DNA from: a virus
Virus record (IMG/VR): IMGVR_UViG_3300046804_003910
Span: 1-57,042 of that record
DNA length: 57,042 nt
Strand: one strand, 5' to 3'
Shown: positions 22,371-30,621 of the stretch, piece by piece
Numbering within the stretch: position 1 is the first letter of the stretch
How the letters are laid out: each line of letters starts with the position of its first letter
Position numbers and translations under genes: made by a program
The notes under the pieces: model-generated
What the model was told of the DNA's origin: nothing
Databases searched by the model: none
What the model saw: only the letters and a program-made list of their open reading frames with translations

Positions 22371-22712
22371 ATGAGCATATTAAATAATAATAATAATCAA
22401 CCACTACCAGCAGAAGTAGCTGCTCAGAAATTGATACAAATCACCAAACATACATACCAAGAAATGGTAAATGCTTTTAATCAAGGAGCAGAAATTTTTT
22501 GGAATAATAGTATGGGCGCTAGTCCGATAGATATTGCTGATAAATTAGACACCAATGCAAAAGAAATTTTTGAACTACATTATAAATTGGGTCAACTATT
22601 ATCTAGTGTAAATAATAATACTATTGCAGATGCTAATAATTTGATCGGAGATTTTATTTTGAATCAAGATGGAACAGTAACAATTATAGAATCAGAACCA
22701 GAAAATCAGTAA
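22371..22712 (+). CDS. Small helical protein in the fibre island (113 aa)
   Basis: AGGAGAT is 6 nt before the ATG. After an Asn-rich start (MSILNNNNNQPLPAE) the protein is helical: VAAQKLIQITKHTYQEMVNA, FNQGAEIFWNN, then DIADKLDTNAKEIFELHYKLGQLLSS. It ends in an acidic tail. This helical layout with an aromatic patch is often seen in small virion accessory proteins, but I recognise no family. It sits between two fibre genes and may be an assembly chaperone or adaptor. Function remains open. Confidence 0.65.
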   Translation: MSILNNNNNQPLPAEVAAQKLIQITKHTYQEMVNAFNQGAEIFWNNSMGASPIDIADKLDTNAKEIFELHYKLGQLLSSVNNNTIADANNLIGDFILNQDGTVTIIESEPENQ

Positions 22713-22722
22713 GAGATAAACT

Positions 22723-23607
22723 ATGCCAATCAATTACGGAAATAATAATGTATCTACTAGCGGTATAATCACTGCTACTAGTGGTAATTTTACTAATTTA
22801 CAAGTTGATAGCAATAATGTTTGGAACTTAGGAAATCTACCAAATGCTGTAAATGGTACTGGAGTCACTAATCACATTGCTTATTGGAATAATAGTAGCG
22901 GTATAGTTGCTGGTAGTGGTCAGTTGTATTGGGATAGTTCTAATAATAGATTAGGAATAGGAACAGTCACCCCATTATCAAAACTGCACGTAGTTGGAGA
23001 TATAACCTGTGATAATATTGTTCCAACAGATCCTGGCTCAACAACTATGAGGGTAGGATCAGCTTCAGCATATGTTGATCTTATAGATAATGTTGGTATA
23101 AAAGGAGCCAATGTTTCTTTAACATATGAAGGAGGGGCTGGTGGAGTAATAAATATTCTTACTGATAATAATATATCAACACTATTTATTAGCGATGATG
23201 CTAATAATAATAATATTGGTATTGGAACAACAAGTCCAAGTAGTAAATTAGATATTAATGGAAATGTTAATATTGATGGCAATCTTACTTTTGATAGCTA
23301 TACCGAAAGTGTAGTAGCTAATGGTAATAGTGGAACTAGCAAAACTCTCAGTTTAACCAGCGGAACAGTTCATACTTGTACACTAACCGGTAATTGTACT
23401 TTTACTATGCCAACAGCAACTGCTGGTAAGAGTTTTAGTATGTTTTTAAATAGTGGTAGCGGTAATTATACTGCAAGTTTCAGCGGAGTAAGATGGGCTG
23501 ATAGTGCCACACCAACAGCAACAATTACTGCTAGTAAGGTTGATATATATAGTTTTATTAGTGATGGAACTTATTGGTACGGAAGTTTCTCTCAAAATTA
23601 TGGTTAA
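22723..23607 (+). CDS. Short fibre protein (294 aa)
   Basis: Contains two copies of the fibre linker motif: NRLGIGTVTPLSKLHVVGD (about residues 82-100) and NIGIGTTSPSSKLDINGN (about 165-182). The C-terminal domain (ANGNSGTSKTLSLTSGTVHTCTL, then GNCTFTMPTATAGKSFSMFLNSGSGNYT, FISDGTYWYGSFSQNYG) is a beta-sandwich found at the ends of phage fibres. The same GIGT--P---L-V-G motif occurs in the 18003 and 20112 fibres. It is likely a short tail or head fibre. Confidence 0.78.
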   Translation: MPINYGNNNVSTSGIITATSGNFTNLQVDSNNVWNLGNLPNAVNGTGVTNHIAYWNNSSGIVAGSGQLYWDSSNNRLGIGTVTPLSKLHVVGDITCDNIVPTDPGSTTMRVGSASAYVDLIDNVGIKGANVSLTYEGGAGGVINILTDNNISTLFISDDANNNNIGIGTTSPSSKLDINGNVNIDGNLTFDSYTESVVANGNSGTSKTLSLTSGTVHTCTLTGNCTFTMPTATAGKSFSMFLNSGSGNYTASFSGVRWADSATPTATITASKVDIYSFISDGTYWYGSFSQNYG

Positions 23608-23612
23608 TAATC

Positions 23613-24611
23613 ATGTTTAGTATAAGACAAAATTTTACACAACGATCATCAAGACTTCCTAAAAAACTAAACCTTTTAGGTATGGATACTATATATAAGG
23701 CTCAACCATATGTGGATGTTGTTGGTAAAAATGAAAACACCATCGGATTAGATGTTATCAACAAGTCCCAACCATTTGTTGCTGCTTATAATAATATGAC
23801 AAAACCATTTCCCTTTACGCCTAGTGGAGCAAATCATATAGATGTGCAAATGTGGCAATATTTGGGAGGATCCGCTAACTCTACAACTATTGCTGCAATG
23901 AATACTTTTTGTAATAGTATAGACAGTGCCGGATTAAGAAAAAAATTTTATAGACTTAATTTATTTTGTGGAAATAATCTAGCTTCCTGTCTAATACCAT
24001 TATATATATCGACTTCTTGGCTATCCTCCAATTATGGATTTTTAACCGATACTAATTATAATTTTGACAGTAATGATTATACAGAAACAGGAACTAGCGG
24101 AGGATTGCTCGGAAATGGAAGTACAAAATATTTAGACACAAAATTAACACTAAATGAAGCTGGTTCTGTAGGACATGTTAGCTGTTACCATAAAGGAGCT
24201 ATGAATACAGCATCTGCTAATGTTCTTATCAGAGGAGGAGATGGAACAAATAGTATAGGACTAGATCAGTCTGCAGGACTAGTCAGAGGTTTTTGGTCAC
24301 CAGCAAATACAGCGTCTTTTTCTACCAATAGTGGTGGTCATTATGTTATAACAAGACGATCACCAACAGATATGGTATTATATACAAATGGATCTACAAC
24401 AAGAGGAGATTCAACAGTTACTACTAGTGTATCTTTTCCAGTGTCTTCATGGAGTATATATGTATTTGCTCTAAATAATGTCGGAACAGCATCGTCTTTG
24501 TGTCCAACAAGAATTCAAGGATATTCTATAGGAGCATCTATGACAGCATCTGAAGTTAGTTCATTTTCTACTATTATGCAAACTTTTCAAACATCATTAG
24601 GTAGGAATTAA
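23613..24611 (+). CDS. Fibre-island protein with ConA-like lectin domain (332 aa)
   Basis: The start is placed at 23613 (MFSIRQNF) rather than an earlier in-frame ATG at 23574, which lies inside the preceding gene. The N-terminal part is unknown (two similar segments, MDTIYKAQPYVDVVGKNENTIGLD and INKSQPFVAAYNN). The C-terminal 170 residues (YLDTKLTLNEAGSVGHVSCY, FWSPANTASFSTNSGGHYVITRR, DMVLYTNGSTTRGDST, SWSIYVFALNN, then ASMTASEVSSFSTIMQTFQTSLG) read as a concanavalin A/LamG-like jelly roll. Such folds bind carbohydrates, so a host glycan-binding adhesin is likely. The end is typical for this fold ('lt--E---fy-i--tfq--lGR'). Confidence 0.72.
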   Translation: MFSIRQNFTQRSSRLPKKLNLLGMDTIYKAQPYVDVVGKNENTIGLDVINKSQPFVAAYNNMTKPFPFTPSGANHIDVQMWQYLGGSANSTTIAAMNTFCNSIDSAGLRKKFYRLNLFCGNNLASCLIPLYISTSWLSSNYGFLTDTNYNFDSNDYTETGTSGGLLGNGSTKYLDTKLTLNEAGSVGHVSCYHKGAMNTASANVLIRGGDGTNSIGLDQSAGLVRGFWSPANTASFSTNSGGHYVITRRSPTDMVLYTNGSTTRGDSTVTTSVSFPVSSWSIYVFALNNVGTASSLCPTRIQGYSIGASMTASEVSSFSTIMQTFQTSLGRN

Positions 24612-24613
24612 TA

Positions 24614-27169
24614 ATGGCAACTCTATACATAGATTATGAAAATGGAAATGATAACTATGCTGGAACTAGTTTCGCATTATTGGCATCTGGATCTGATGGA
24701 GCAATAACAAGTTCAACTTTCAGTTCAGCATCTGCTAGTTTTCCTAATGATGGAAGTTTAATAAATCAATACTTAAGTATATTTAATGGAACCATTTATG
24801 CTGTTTATCAAATTACGGCATGGGTTAGTAGTACAAGTTTGACTATAGCAGCAATTAGTGGCGGAACAGCTTTGGCAAATACTAGTGGTCGCCAATACTA
24901 TGTTGGAGGACGATGGAAAACGATAAATAACGGATCGACTGCTGTAAGAACCATACCAGGAGACACTATTCGTATCATGGGTAGTCCAGCACCAACATTA
25001 GTTGGTAGCGGAACATGGACAGCCGCATCTTATTTTGCTAATAGTAATATTGTTGCCGCAACCAACACCTCGCCAATAGTCGTTACTTGTGCTAGCACCA
25101 TGGCTACTTTGGGCATTGTTAACGGAGATACTGTACAGATTGCCGGGTCTACTGTAAATACTAACTGTAATGGAACTTGGGAAGTAACAAATGTGAGTGG
25201 TAGTACTTGCGCTTTAGTTGGATCATCTGGTAATGGAATTGGTGGGGCGTCTGGCAATTTAAAGAAAAGAACAAACCATATTGTAAAATTAGCGTCAGCA
25301 GTTACTCAAAATGTTGCTAGCTGCGGAAATAGAGGAGAAGGACGAACAGCTTGGACAGCAAGTTCAAACGTTACAGCAACGCTATTAGATACCGACAGTA
25401 AAGAAGGAGATGTTAGTGATAGTATAGCAATAGGAGCATCATTTACAACTGGCAAAGCAGCATACAAAGCAACAGGAACATTAAATCTAAGTGGATATCA
25501 ACAATTAAGTTTTTATATCAAACAAACAGCCGGAACAGTTGCAGTATCGGGAGATATTAGTCTAAGATTATGCTCTGATACTATTGGTGATACTACAGTA
25601 CACACTTTTAATATAGAAAATTTATTAGCACTTAATACATGGATTCCTATAACTATTGATTTGGCTACAAATATGAATAGTAGTATACAAAGTATTGCTT
25701 TATATGTTGATGCGGACAAGGGCGCACAAACTTTTCTTTTAAGTAATATAATTGCTTGTAAAGCAAGGTCTAGTGCCGATAGTTTAAATTTGCAGTCTAT
25801 TATTGGCAAGAATACATCTAATGAGCCATGGTGTCCAATAATGAGTATTAATGGAACCAGAGTTATTTTAGGAGCTAGTGCAGCATATAGTCATGGAACC
25901 ACTTTACCAGGACACAGATACGGATATGATGGAACATCAGAAACTGTAAATACATACAAAAGAGAAACAATAAAAACTGATTTACAAACAACACAAAATG
26001 CTATTTCAACCGGCTTTCAAGAATCTGGCTCTACAGGATCACGAATAACATATGCTGGCGGATGGGATCGAACAAATATGAGTACTCAAAATCTAGAAAC
26101 GTGGTATGATGGAAGAAACGGATTAGGATGGGGTCTATTTAGCGATACCAAAAGCAATATTAATATTGAAAAATTAAGTTTTGTTAGGTTTGATAGAGTA
26201 AGATTGCTTACTTTTCAAAGTTGTAGTATTAGCGATATGAATATTATAGGATGCACAAATTATGGATTAGACTTTGCTAGCGCATCTTCTTCTAATACAT
26301 TAACCAATTTAAATTGTTCTTTTAATGCTGGAAATGCAATATATTGTTCTTTCGGAGATGGTTCTAATTCATTTAGTAATTTAGTTATGGTGGGTAACTT
26401 TACTAATGCGTTTTATGCTATTCAATCATTTTCTAATAATTCTATAACAAATTTTTATTGTAGAAATAATGCAGGAGTAGGGCTTTTAATTGAAAATGGA
26501 GCGAATAATACTTATACTAGTGGAACTATAACCTGGAATAGTACGAATGGATTCAGACATTACGCTGCAATGAATGAGAACTTCATATCATGTACTACAT
26601 CAAATCATGGAAATAATGCTAATAATGGTTTTTATTTATTTGGTGGTGAATATTATTTAAAAAATTGTACTATTAATGAAAGTTCAGAATTTGGTTTTTA
26701 TGGAATGAATAATGGCAAAATGTATTGCACTAATCATGATAATACTTCTGGCAATTATCTAATAAGCGTAGACTATGGAACCATAATACCTCAAACAAGC
26801 GTAAGATATTCTAATAGTGGTTATGCTTGGGCATTATCTCCAACAAATTCTACATGGAGAACATCGTCATATCCTCTGGATCTTAAAATTGCTACTGTAG
26901 CAGTTAGCGCTAATGCTCAAGTAAATGTTAAAGCATGGATGAGAAGAACAAATACTGGTTTAACTTTTAGATTAAGAGTAAAAGGTGGTCAAATTGCCGG
27001 CGTATCTAGTGATGTAACATCTAATATGTCCGCAGCTGCTGACACCTGGGAACAGGTATCTTTAAGTTTCACTCCAACAGAGGCTGGTGTTGTAGAAATA
27101 CTAGCAGAATGTTGGGGCGGAAGTACATATACAGGATATATAGACGAATTAAGTATAATACAAATATGA
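24614..27169 (+). CDS. Parallel beta-helix tailspike-like protein (851 aa)
   Basis: The N-terminus (MATLYIDYENGNDNYAG, then RWKTINNGSTAVRTIPGDTIRIM) is the typical entry of pectate-lyase-like beta-helices. After a jelly-roll insert (about residues 260-385, LNLSGYQQLSFYIKQTAGTV) the core is rich in short Asn/Ser/Gly turns (LTNLNCSFNAGNAIYCSF, SNLVMVGNFTNAFYAIQ, GVGLLIENGANNTYTSGTITWN, FYLFGGEYYLKNC). The C-terminus (LDLKIATVAVSANAQVNVKAW) is a carbohydrate-binding-like sandwich. Tailspikes of this build cut or bind polysaccharides; no catalytic acid pair can be assigned by eye. It may be a depolymerase. Confidence 0.75.
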   Translation: MATLYIDYENGNDNYAGTSFALLASGSDGAITSSTFSSASASFPNDGSLINQYLSIFNGTIYAVYQITAWVSSTSLTIAAISGGTALANTSGRQYYVGGRWKTINNGSTAVRTIPGDTIRIMGSPAPTLVGSGTWTAASYFANSNIVAATNTSPIVVTCASTMATLGIVNGDTVQIAGSTVNTNCNGTWEVTNVSGSTCALVGSSGNGIGGASGNLKKRTNHIVKLASAVTQNVASCGNRGEGRTAWTASSNVTATLLDTDSKEGDVSDSIAIGASFTTGKAAYKATGTLNLSGYQQLSFYIKQTAGTVAVSGDISLRLCSDTIGDTTVHTFNIENLLALNTWIPITIDLATNMNSSIQSIALYVDADKGAQTFLLSNIIACKARSSADSLNLQSIIGKNTSNEPWCPIMSINGTRVILGASAAYSHGTTLPGHRYGYDGTSETVNTYKRETIKTDLQTTQNAISTGFQESGSTGSRITYAGGWDRTNMSTQNLETWYDGRNGLGWGLFSDTKSNINIEKLSFVRFDRVRLLTFQSCSISDMNIIGCTNYGLDFASASSSNTLTNLNCSFNAGNAIYCSFGDGSNSFSNLVMVGNFTNAFYAIQSFSNNSITNFYCRNNAGVGLLIENGANNTYTSGTITWNSTNGFRHYAAMNENFISCTTSNHGNNANNGFYLFGGEYYLKNCTINESSEFGFYGMNNGKMYCTNHDNTSGNYLISVDYGTIIPQTSVRYSNSGYAWALSPTNSTWRTSSYPLDLKIATVAVSANAQVNVKAWMRRTNTGLTFRLRVKGGQIAGVSSDVTSNMSAAADTWEQVSLSFTPTEAGVVEILAECWGGSTYTGYIDELSIIQI

Positions 27170-27179
27170 GGTTTAAATT

Positions 27180-27371
27180 ATGAATTATAAAATTACCGAA
27201 TTGTTTCTTGATCCTGCTGATAAATACAGAGTAAGAGTAGCAGTTGACGAAAACTCAACCCAGTTCTTCAAATTTGATCATTATCCAACCCAAGAAGAAG
27301 TTAACGAACTAGTATCAAACTATTTACAGTCACAAGAATCAATTATCGAGCTACCAGAAACAGGTCAATGA
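27180..27371 (+). CDS. Small protein after the beta-helix gene (63 aa)
   Basis: GAGG lies before the ATG. The protein (MNYKITELFLDPADKYRVRV, then EVNELVSNYLQSQESIIELP) has a short beta hairpin followed by one helix. It is comparable in style to the 79-aa protein at 28999-29238, which also follows a surface protein gene. No family recognised. It is the last gene of the fibre island. Confidence 0.6.
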   Translation: MNYKITELFLDPADKYRVRVAVDENSTQFFKFDHYPTQEEVNELVSNYLQSQESIIELPETGQ

Positions 27372-27412
27372 GTAGTAAATACTGATATTGATAATATCTA
27401 ATACTATAGAGG

Positions 27413-27436
27413 GTGTATAGGATAATAGATATTATA
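27413..27436 (+). promoter_or_regulatory. Candidate late promoter of the neck-tail operon
   Basis: GTGTAT (27413-27418) and TAGATATTATA (27426-27436) are also found together at 14890-14906. No better promoter is seen in the 87-bp gap. Only the shared motif supports it. Confidence 0.4.
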
Positions 27437-27458
27437 TACTTTAATAAAAGGCCGTATT

Positions 27459-27968
27459 ATGTCGTGGCAAATCGAAATACCGTTGATTGTTAGAACATTA
27501 ATTAATGATTTGGGGGATAGTCCTACATATAGTGATGAAAGATTACAACAGGTTATCACTGTAGCGGCTAAATATGTTCAATTTGATGTTGTATTAGACC
27601 ATAAATATGATGTTAATGTAGCAGAAGCAATAATATCTCCTGATCCAACAGATGACGATGATGATATTTTCATTAGTTTGGTTAGCTTAAAAGCTGCTTG
27701 CATTATTGACCAAAGCGCGCTAAGAACCAGAGCCGCGGCAGAAGGGATTAGGGCTGCGCTAGGACCAGCTAGTTTAAGTGTTAATGGTAGTGTAAGTGGA
27801 TTTATAGCTATTCTAGACAAAGGCCCATGCGCATCATATGATGAACTAACTAGCCATTGGGATGTTAAAGAGGCAACGGCTATTCGTGCTATACTCAGTC
27901 CGTTTGTTGGTAATAAATTTGATCCTCGTTCGTTGTTTTCCGACAACAGAGGCAGAGACCTATTTTAA
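27459..27968 (+). CDS. Head-tail adaptor-like protein (169 aa)
   Basis: The protein is helical with an acidic loop (SPDPTDDDDDIF). The part WQIEIPLIVRTLINDLGDSPTYSDERLQQVITVAAKYVQFDV resembles the first helices of head-tail adaptor (connector) proteins of the HK97 gp6/SPP1 gp15 type. The part LRTRAAAEGIRAALGPASLSVNG also fits that group. The location as first gene of the neck-tail block supports this. It would bind under the portal after packaging. Without a structure comparison the call is moderate. Confidence 0.65.
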   Translation: MSWQIEIPLIVRTLINDLGDSPTYSDERLQQVITVAAKYVQFDVVLDHKYDVNVAEAIISPDPTDDDDDIFISLVSLKAACIIDQSALRTRAAAEGIRAALGPASLSVNGSVSGFIAILDKGPCASYDELTSHWDVKEATAIRAILSPFVGNKFDPRSLFSDNRGRDLF

Positions 27969-27977
27969 GGATAAATT

Positions 27978-28973
27978 ATGCCAGCGATTAATTATAATTT
28001 TGTAATTGAACAAGGTTCAGAATTTAATTTACAATTTCAATATAATGATATTGCTAATAATCCTGTAGATTTATCATCTGGATATTGTGTAGTTTTACAA
28101 ATGGTTCCAGCAAGTTTACCTATATCTAGTGGTATTATATTTTCTAGCAAAACTGGGGCGGTATATTCTGTTGATGGTTGGGAGCTGACCGCCAATAACC
28201 AAGGATTAATTAACTTTAAATTAGGATCAACATATACACAAAATTTGAATTTCAATAATGCTGTTTATGATTTAGACATATTGCCAATAAATGATTCTAC
28301 GAATAAAAATTTAAGGCTATCATTTGGAAATGTAACAATACAAAAAAGACAAACTGTATACCCTATATCTGGATTATCTAATGAGTTTTCAGATAATTTT
28401 TTCAATACGACAGGATCTTCGTCAGATAATTATGATCTTTTACCAATTCCTCCAAATGGAGATTTGTGTTCGCCAATTGATTGTTTAAATTTAGATATTT
28501 ATTCCACTATATATCCTGGATCAGGACTATCTATATCAGATGCATCGTTAATAAGCGGTATAATCAATACAACAGATACAAGATTAATTGAAAACGTAGA
28601 ATTAATTATTAGCAACCTTAATCATACAAATCCTCAAGATTTACAACTATTATTGGCGCCTCCTTCAGGAGATAAAATATTGTTATGTGCTAATCAAAAG
28701 ATTAATAATTATACTAACAATTTTAATTTTATGTTCTCTAATAAAGCACCAGCTTTATCTTATTTACATAATATTAATAATGGAGGAATGTGTTCAATAT
28801 ACGACAAAACTAACATAGTTAAATATTCATCAGAAAATTTATTATCTAGTTTTTCTCACTTATTTGGACACTCACTAACAGGGAACTGGACGCTTATAGC
28901 AAGGGACACAGATCCGATAGGATCAGGATATATCGACGGATGGAAATTAATTATCACATATGTTCCAGAATAA
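27978..28973 (+). CDS. IEQG-domain protein fused to proprotein convertase P-domain (331 aa)
   Basis: The N-terminal 130 residues are a paralogue of the 14932-15336 protein (NYNFVIEQGSEFNLQFQYND). The C-terminal part (about 175-330) reads as a P/Homo B domain: SDASLISGIINTTDTRLIENVELIISNLNHTNPQDLQLLLAPPSG, then SFSHLFGHSLTGNWTLIARDTDPIGSGYIDGWKLIITY. The pattern 'v-i-h---dL-i-L-sPsG-' plus 'GnWtL-v-D---g--G-l--w-l-i' is diagnostic. In convertases and bacterial proteases it is a beta-jelly-roll that stabilises or targets the catalytic domain. Here no protease domain is present, so it is probably a surface or adhesion module. Confidence 0.82.
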   Translation: MPAINYNFVIEQGSEFNLQFQYNDIANNPVDLSSGYCVVLQMVPASLPISSGIIFSSKTGAVYSVDGWELTANNQGLINFKLGSTYTQNLNFNNAVYDLDILPINDSTNKNLRLSFGNVTIQKRQTVYPISGLSNEFSDNFFNTTGSSSDNYDLLPIPPNGDLCSPIDCLNLDIYSTIYPGSGLSISDASLISGIINTTDTRLIENVELIISNLNHTNPQDLQLLLAPPSGDKILLCANQKINNYTNNFNFMFSNKAPALSYLHNINNGGMCSIYDKTNIVKYSSENLLSSFSHLFGHSLTGNWTLIARDTDPIGSGYIDGWKLIITYVPE

Positions 28974-28998
28974 ATAAGACTACTACAAAGGAGACTAT

Positions 28999-29238
28999 AT
29001 GAACTTATCTTACACAATAGACCCAAATAATTTTGCTGTTAAAATTTTTGTCAGTGGTCAAGAATTACCTATTGTTTATCAACCCGATTGGCCCAACGCT
29101 ACTCCTTGGAGTAGTGCAACAGAGGCAGAATTATGGGCTCAATTATGTATACAGTCCATAGTTGATGCAGATGCCCCTTATGCGCCACTTGGTCCAGGGC
29201 TACAGGGAGAGCCCAAAAATATACCACAGCCACAGTAG
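28999..29238 (+). CDS. Small virion-associated protein, unknown (79 aa)
   Basis: AAAGGAG precedes the ATG. MNLSYTIDPNNFAVKIFVSG, then QPDWPNATPWSSATEAELWAQLCIQSIVDADAPYAPLG: a short beta start followed by a Trp/Pro-rich helical end. The 'Q-P---G-pW-s--EA--WA----' pattern is widespread in small phage structural proteins, with no known role. The gene lies between the P-domain gene and the neck genes. Confidence 0.6.
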   Translation: MNLSYTIDPNNFAVKIFVSGQELPIVYQPDWPNATPWSSATEAELWAQLCIQSIVDADAPYAPLGPGLQGEPKNIPQPQ

Positions 29239-29243
29239 TACAT

Positions 29244-29456
29244 ATGGACATATTATTAATTAATGCCGAGCCACAATATACTGTAGAATCAAGAATACAG
29301 TCTTTGGATGCTTTATTGATAGATAGTACCAGAAAAGACTTTACTATAATAACAGTTAAAAGAGTTATTATAAGCAATAATAAACAATCATTAAATATAA
29401 AAGAACACATAGACGTACAACGAACCAGATCTAATACTGTGAGTATCAATCTATGA
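29244..29456 (+). CDS. Small hypothetical protein in the neck cluster (70 aa)
   Basis: The ORF has GTACAT before the ATG and no strong ribosome site. It is mostly beta (MDILLINAEPQYTVESRIQSL, DFTIITVKRVIISNNKQSLNIK). The stop overlaps the next start (ATGA), so it is coupled to the zinc-motif gene. No family recognised. Confidence 0.55.
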   Translation: MDILLINAEPQYTVESRIQSLDALLIDSTRKDFTIITVKRVIISNNKQSLNIKEHIDVQRTRSNTVSINL

Positions 29457-29986
29457 ATCCATTCTCACACTTGTTAAATACCGATTTAAAAAACACATAT
29501 AATAATGCTATAGACGCACTATTAGATAGTACAGGATTAGCTGTACCTTGTTTATTTAGGTACGACGGAGCAGCCAACTCTGTATATTGCAATAATTGTA
29601 TATTTGATGTTATCTCACAACTTTCAGCCAATAAGTACAATGAAGCCGGCCCAAATCCTTTTCCCGACAATTCTGTTTGCCCTGTTTGTATGGGAATGGG
29701 CAAGGTTAATTCTGCATTATCTTCTGAAACTATATATTTGGCTTGTATATTTGATAGTAAATACTGGTTAAAAATGTCTTCTCAAATAGTGAATGTTCCA
29801 AATGGGTCGGTACAAACAATTTGTAAAAACTCCTTATTGCCAAAAATAAGAAATGCTAAAGATATTATTATTGATACAACAAACATTGGATCCTATGGTA
29901 ATTATACATATCAAAGAGGATCTGATCCTGAGCCTGTTGGTCTTGGTGATCACAAATATATTATAACTATGTGGACAAGAAAATGA
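29453..29986 (+). CDS. Neck protein with Zn-knuckle (177 aa)
   Basis: Has a CxxC pair (YCNNC at about residues 42-46) and a second, CPVCMGMGK at about 77-86. The latter is the DnaJ-like 'C-x-C-x-G-x-G' knuckle, so the two pairs probably bind one zinc. The remainder is a beta-rich domain (LACIFDSKYWLKMSSQIVNVPNGSVQTIC, ending HKYIITMWTRK). Equivalent proteins with a 'CpvC-G-G' motif are found beside neck genes of large phages and are thought to be head-closure proteins. It starts and ends with ATGA overlaps. Confidence 0.6.
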   Translation: MNPFSHLLNTDLKNTYNNAIDALLDSTGLAVPCLFRYDGAANSVYCNNCIFDVISQLSANKYNEAGPNPFPDNSVCPVCMGMGKVNSALSSETIYLACIFDSKYWLKMSSQIVNVPNGSVQTICKNSLLPKIRNAKDIIIDTTNIGSYGNYTYQRGSDPEPVGLGDHKYIITMWTRK

Positions 29987-30621
29987 AATATTCACTCAAG
30001 CTTTTGGAAACAGATAGACAAGTTTATGATTTAATTTTACAAGAAATACAAAAAGTTATTGCTAAAGCTTTAGACAGATCAATACCAAATATATCTAATG
30101 AACTTAAAAATTTAATTAGTAATGCCCTTCGTAGTCAACCAGAGTATACCTCCTTGATGACAGGAACTTTGAAAGCAGAGTTCGGCTTGCCAGACTCATC
30201 TGTTGTAGATGGCGTTATACAAGCTCTAGTGGATTCATTAGTTATTACAAAACAAACTATTTCAATAAGATCCAGATCTGGAATTTCTGGGGGTTTGACA
30301 ATTAATATGATAAAGTCTGATTTTAGTAATATAATAGATACAGATATGGCAAATGTAATTACAGACAAATACAGTTTGCCATGGCTAAAATGGCTATTAT
30401 TAGAAGGTACATCAGATATAGTTAAAAATTATGAAGTTCTATACGGACCATCAGAATACTCCAGATCAGGATTGGCTGTTATGAAACACTCAGACTCGAA
30501 CTGGTCTGTGCCGCAACAGTTTGCCGGTGTAGAATCGGATAATTGGACAACCAGAGCAATAAATAGTGTAGAAAAAGAGATCTACAACATAATGCAAAAA
30601 AATATAGAGAATTATTTATGA
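29983..30621 (+). CDS. Putative tail-completion protein (212 aa)
   Basis: Start taken at 29983 (MKYSLKLLETDRQ), which overlaps the preceding stop as ATGA; an earlier in-frame ATG at 29971 lies within that gene. The protein has an N-terminal helical part (ILQEIQKVIAKALDRSI) and a mixed core. The end YSLPWLKWLLLEGTSDIVKNYEVLYGPSEYSRSGLAVMK is typical of HK97 gp10-like tail-completion proteins, which join head and tail. The location between neck and tail tube genes agrees. The family is inferred from layout. Confidence 0.55.
   Translation: MKYSLKLLETDRQVYDLILQEIQKVIAKALDRSIPNISNELKNLISNALRSQPEYTSLMTGTLKAEFGLPDSSVVDGVIQALVDSLVITKQTISIRSRSGISGGLTINMIKSDFSNIIDTDMANVITDKYSLPWLKWLLLEGTSDIVKNYEVLYGPSEYSRSGLAVMKHSDSNWSVPQQFAGVESDNWTTRAINSVEKEIYNIMQKNIENYL

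Noticed and set aside
14932-27371. A diversity-generating retroelement, suggested by tropism-determinant-like fibre N-domains
   Set aside because: No reverse transcriptase or template-variable repeat pair was found in the window.
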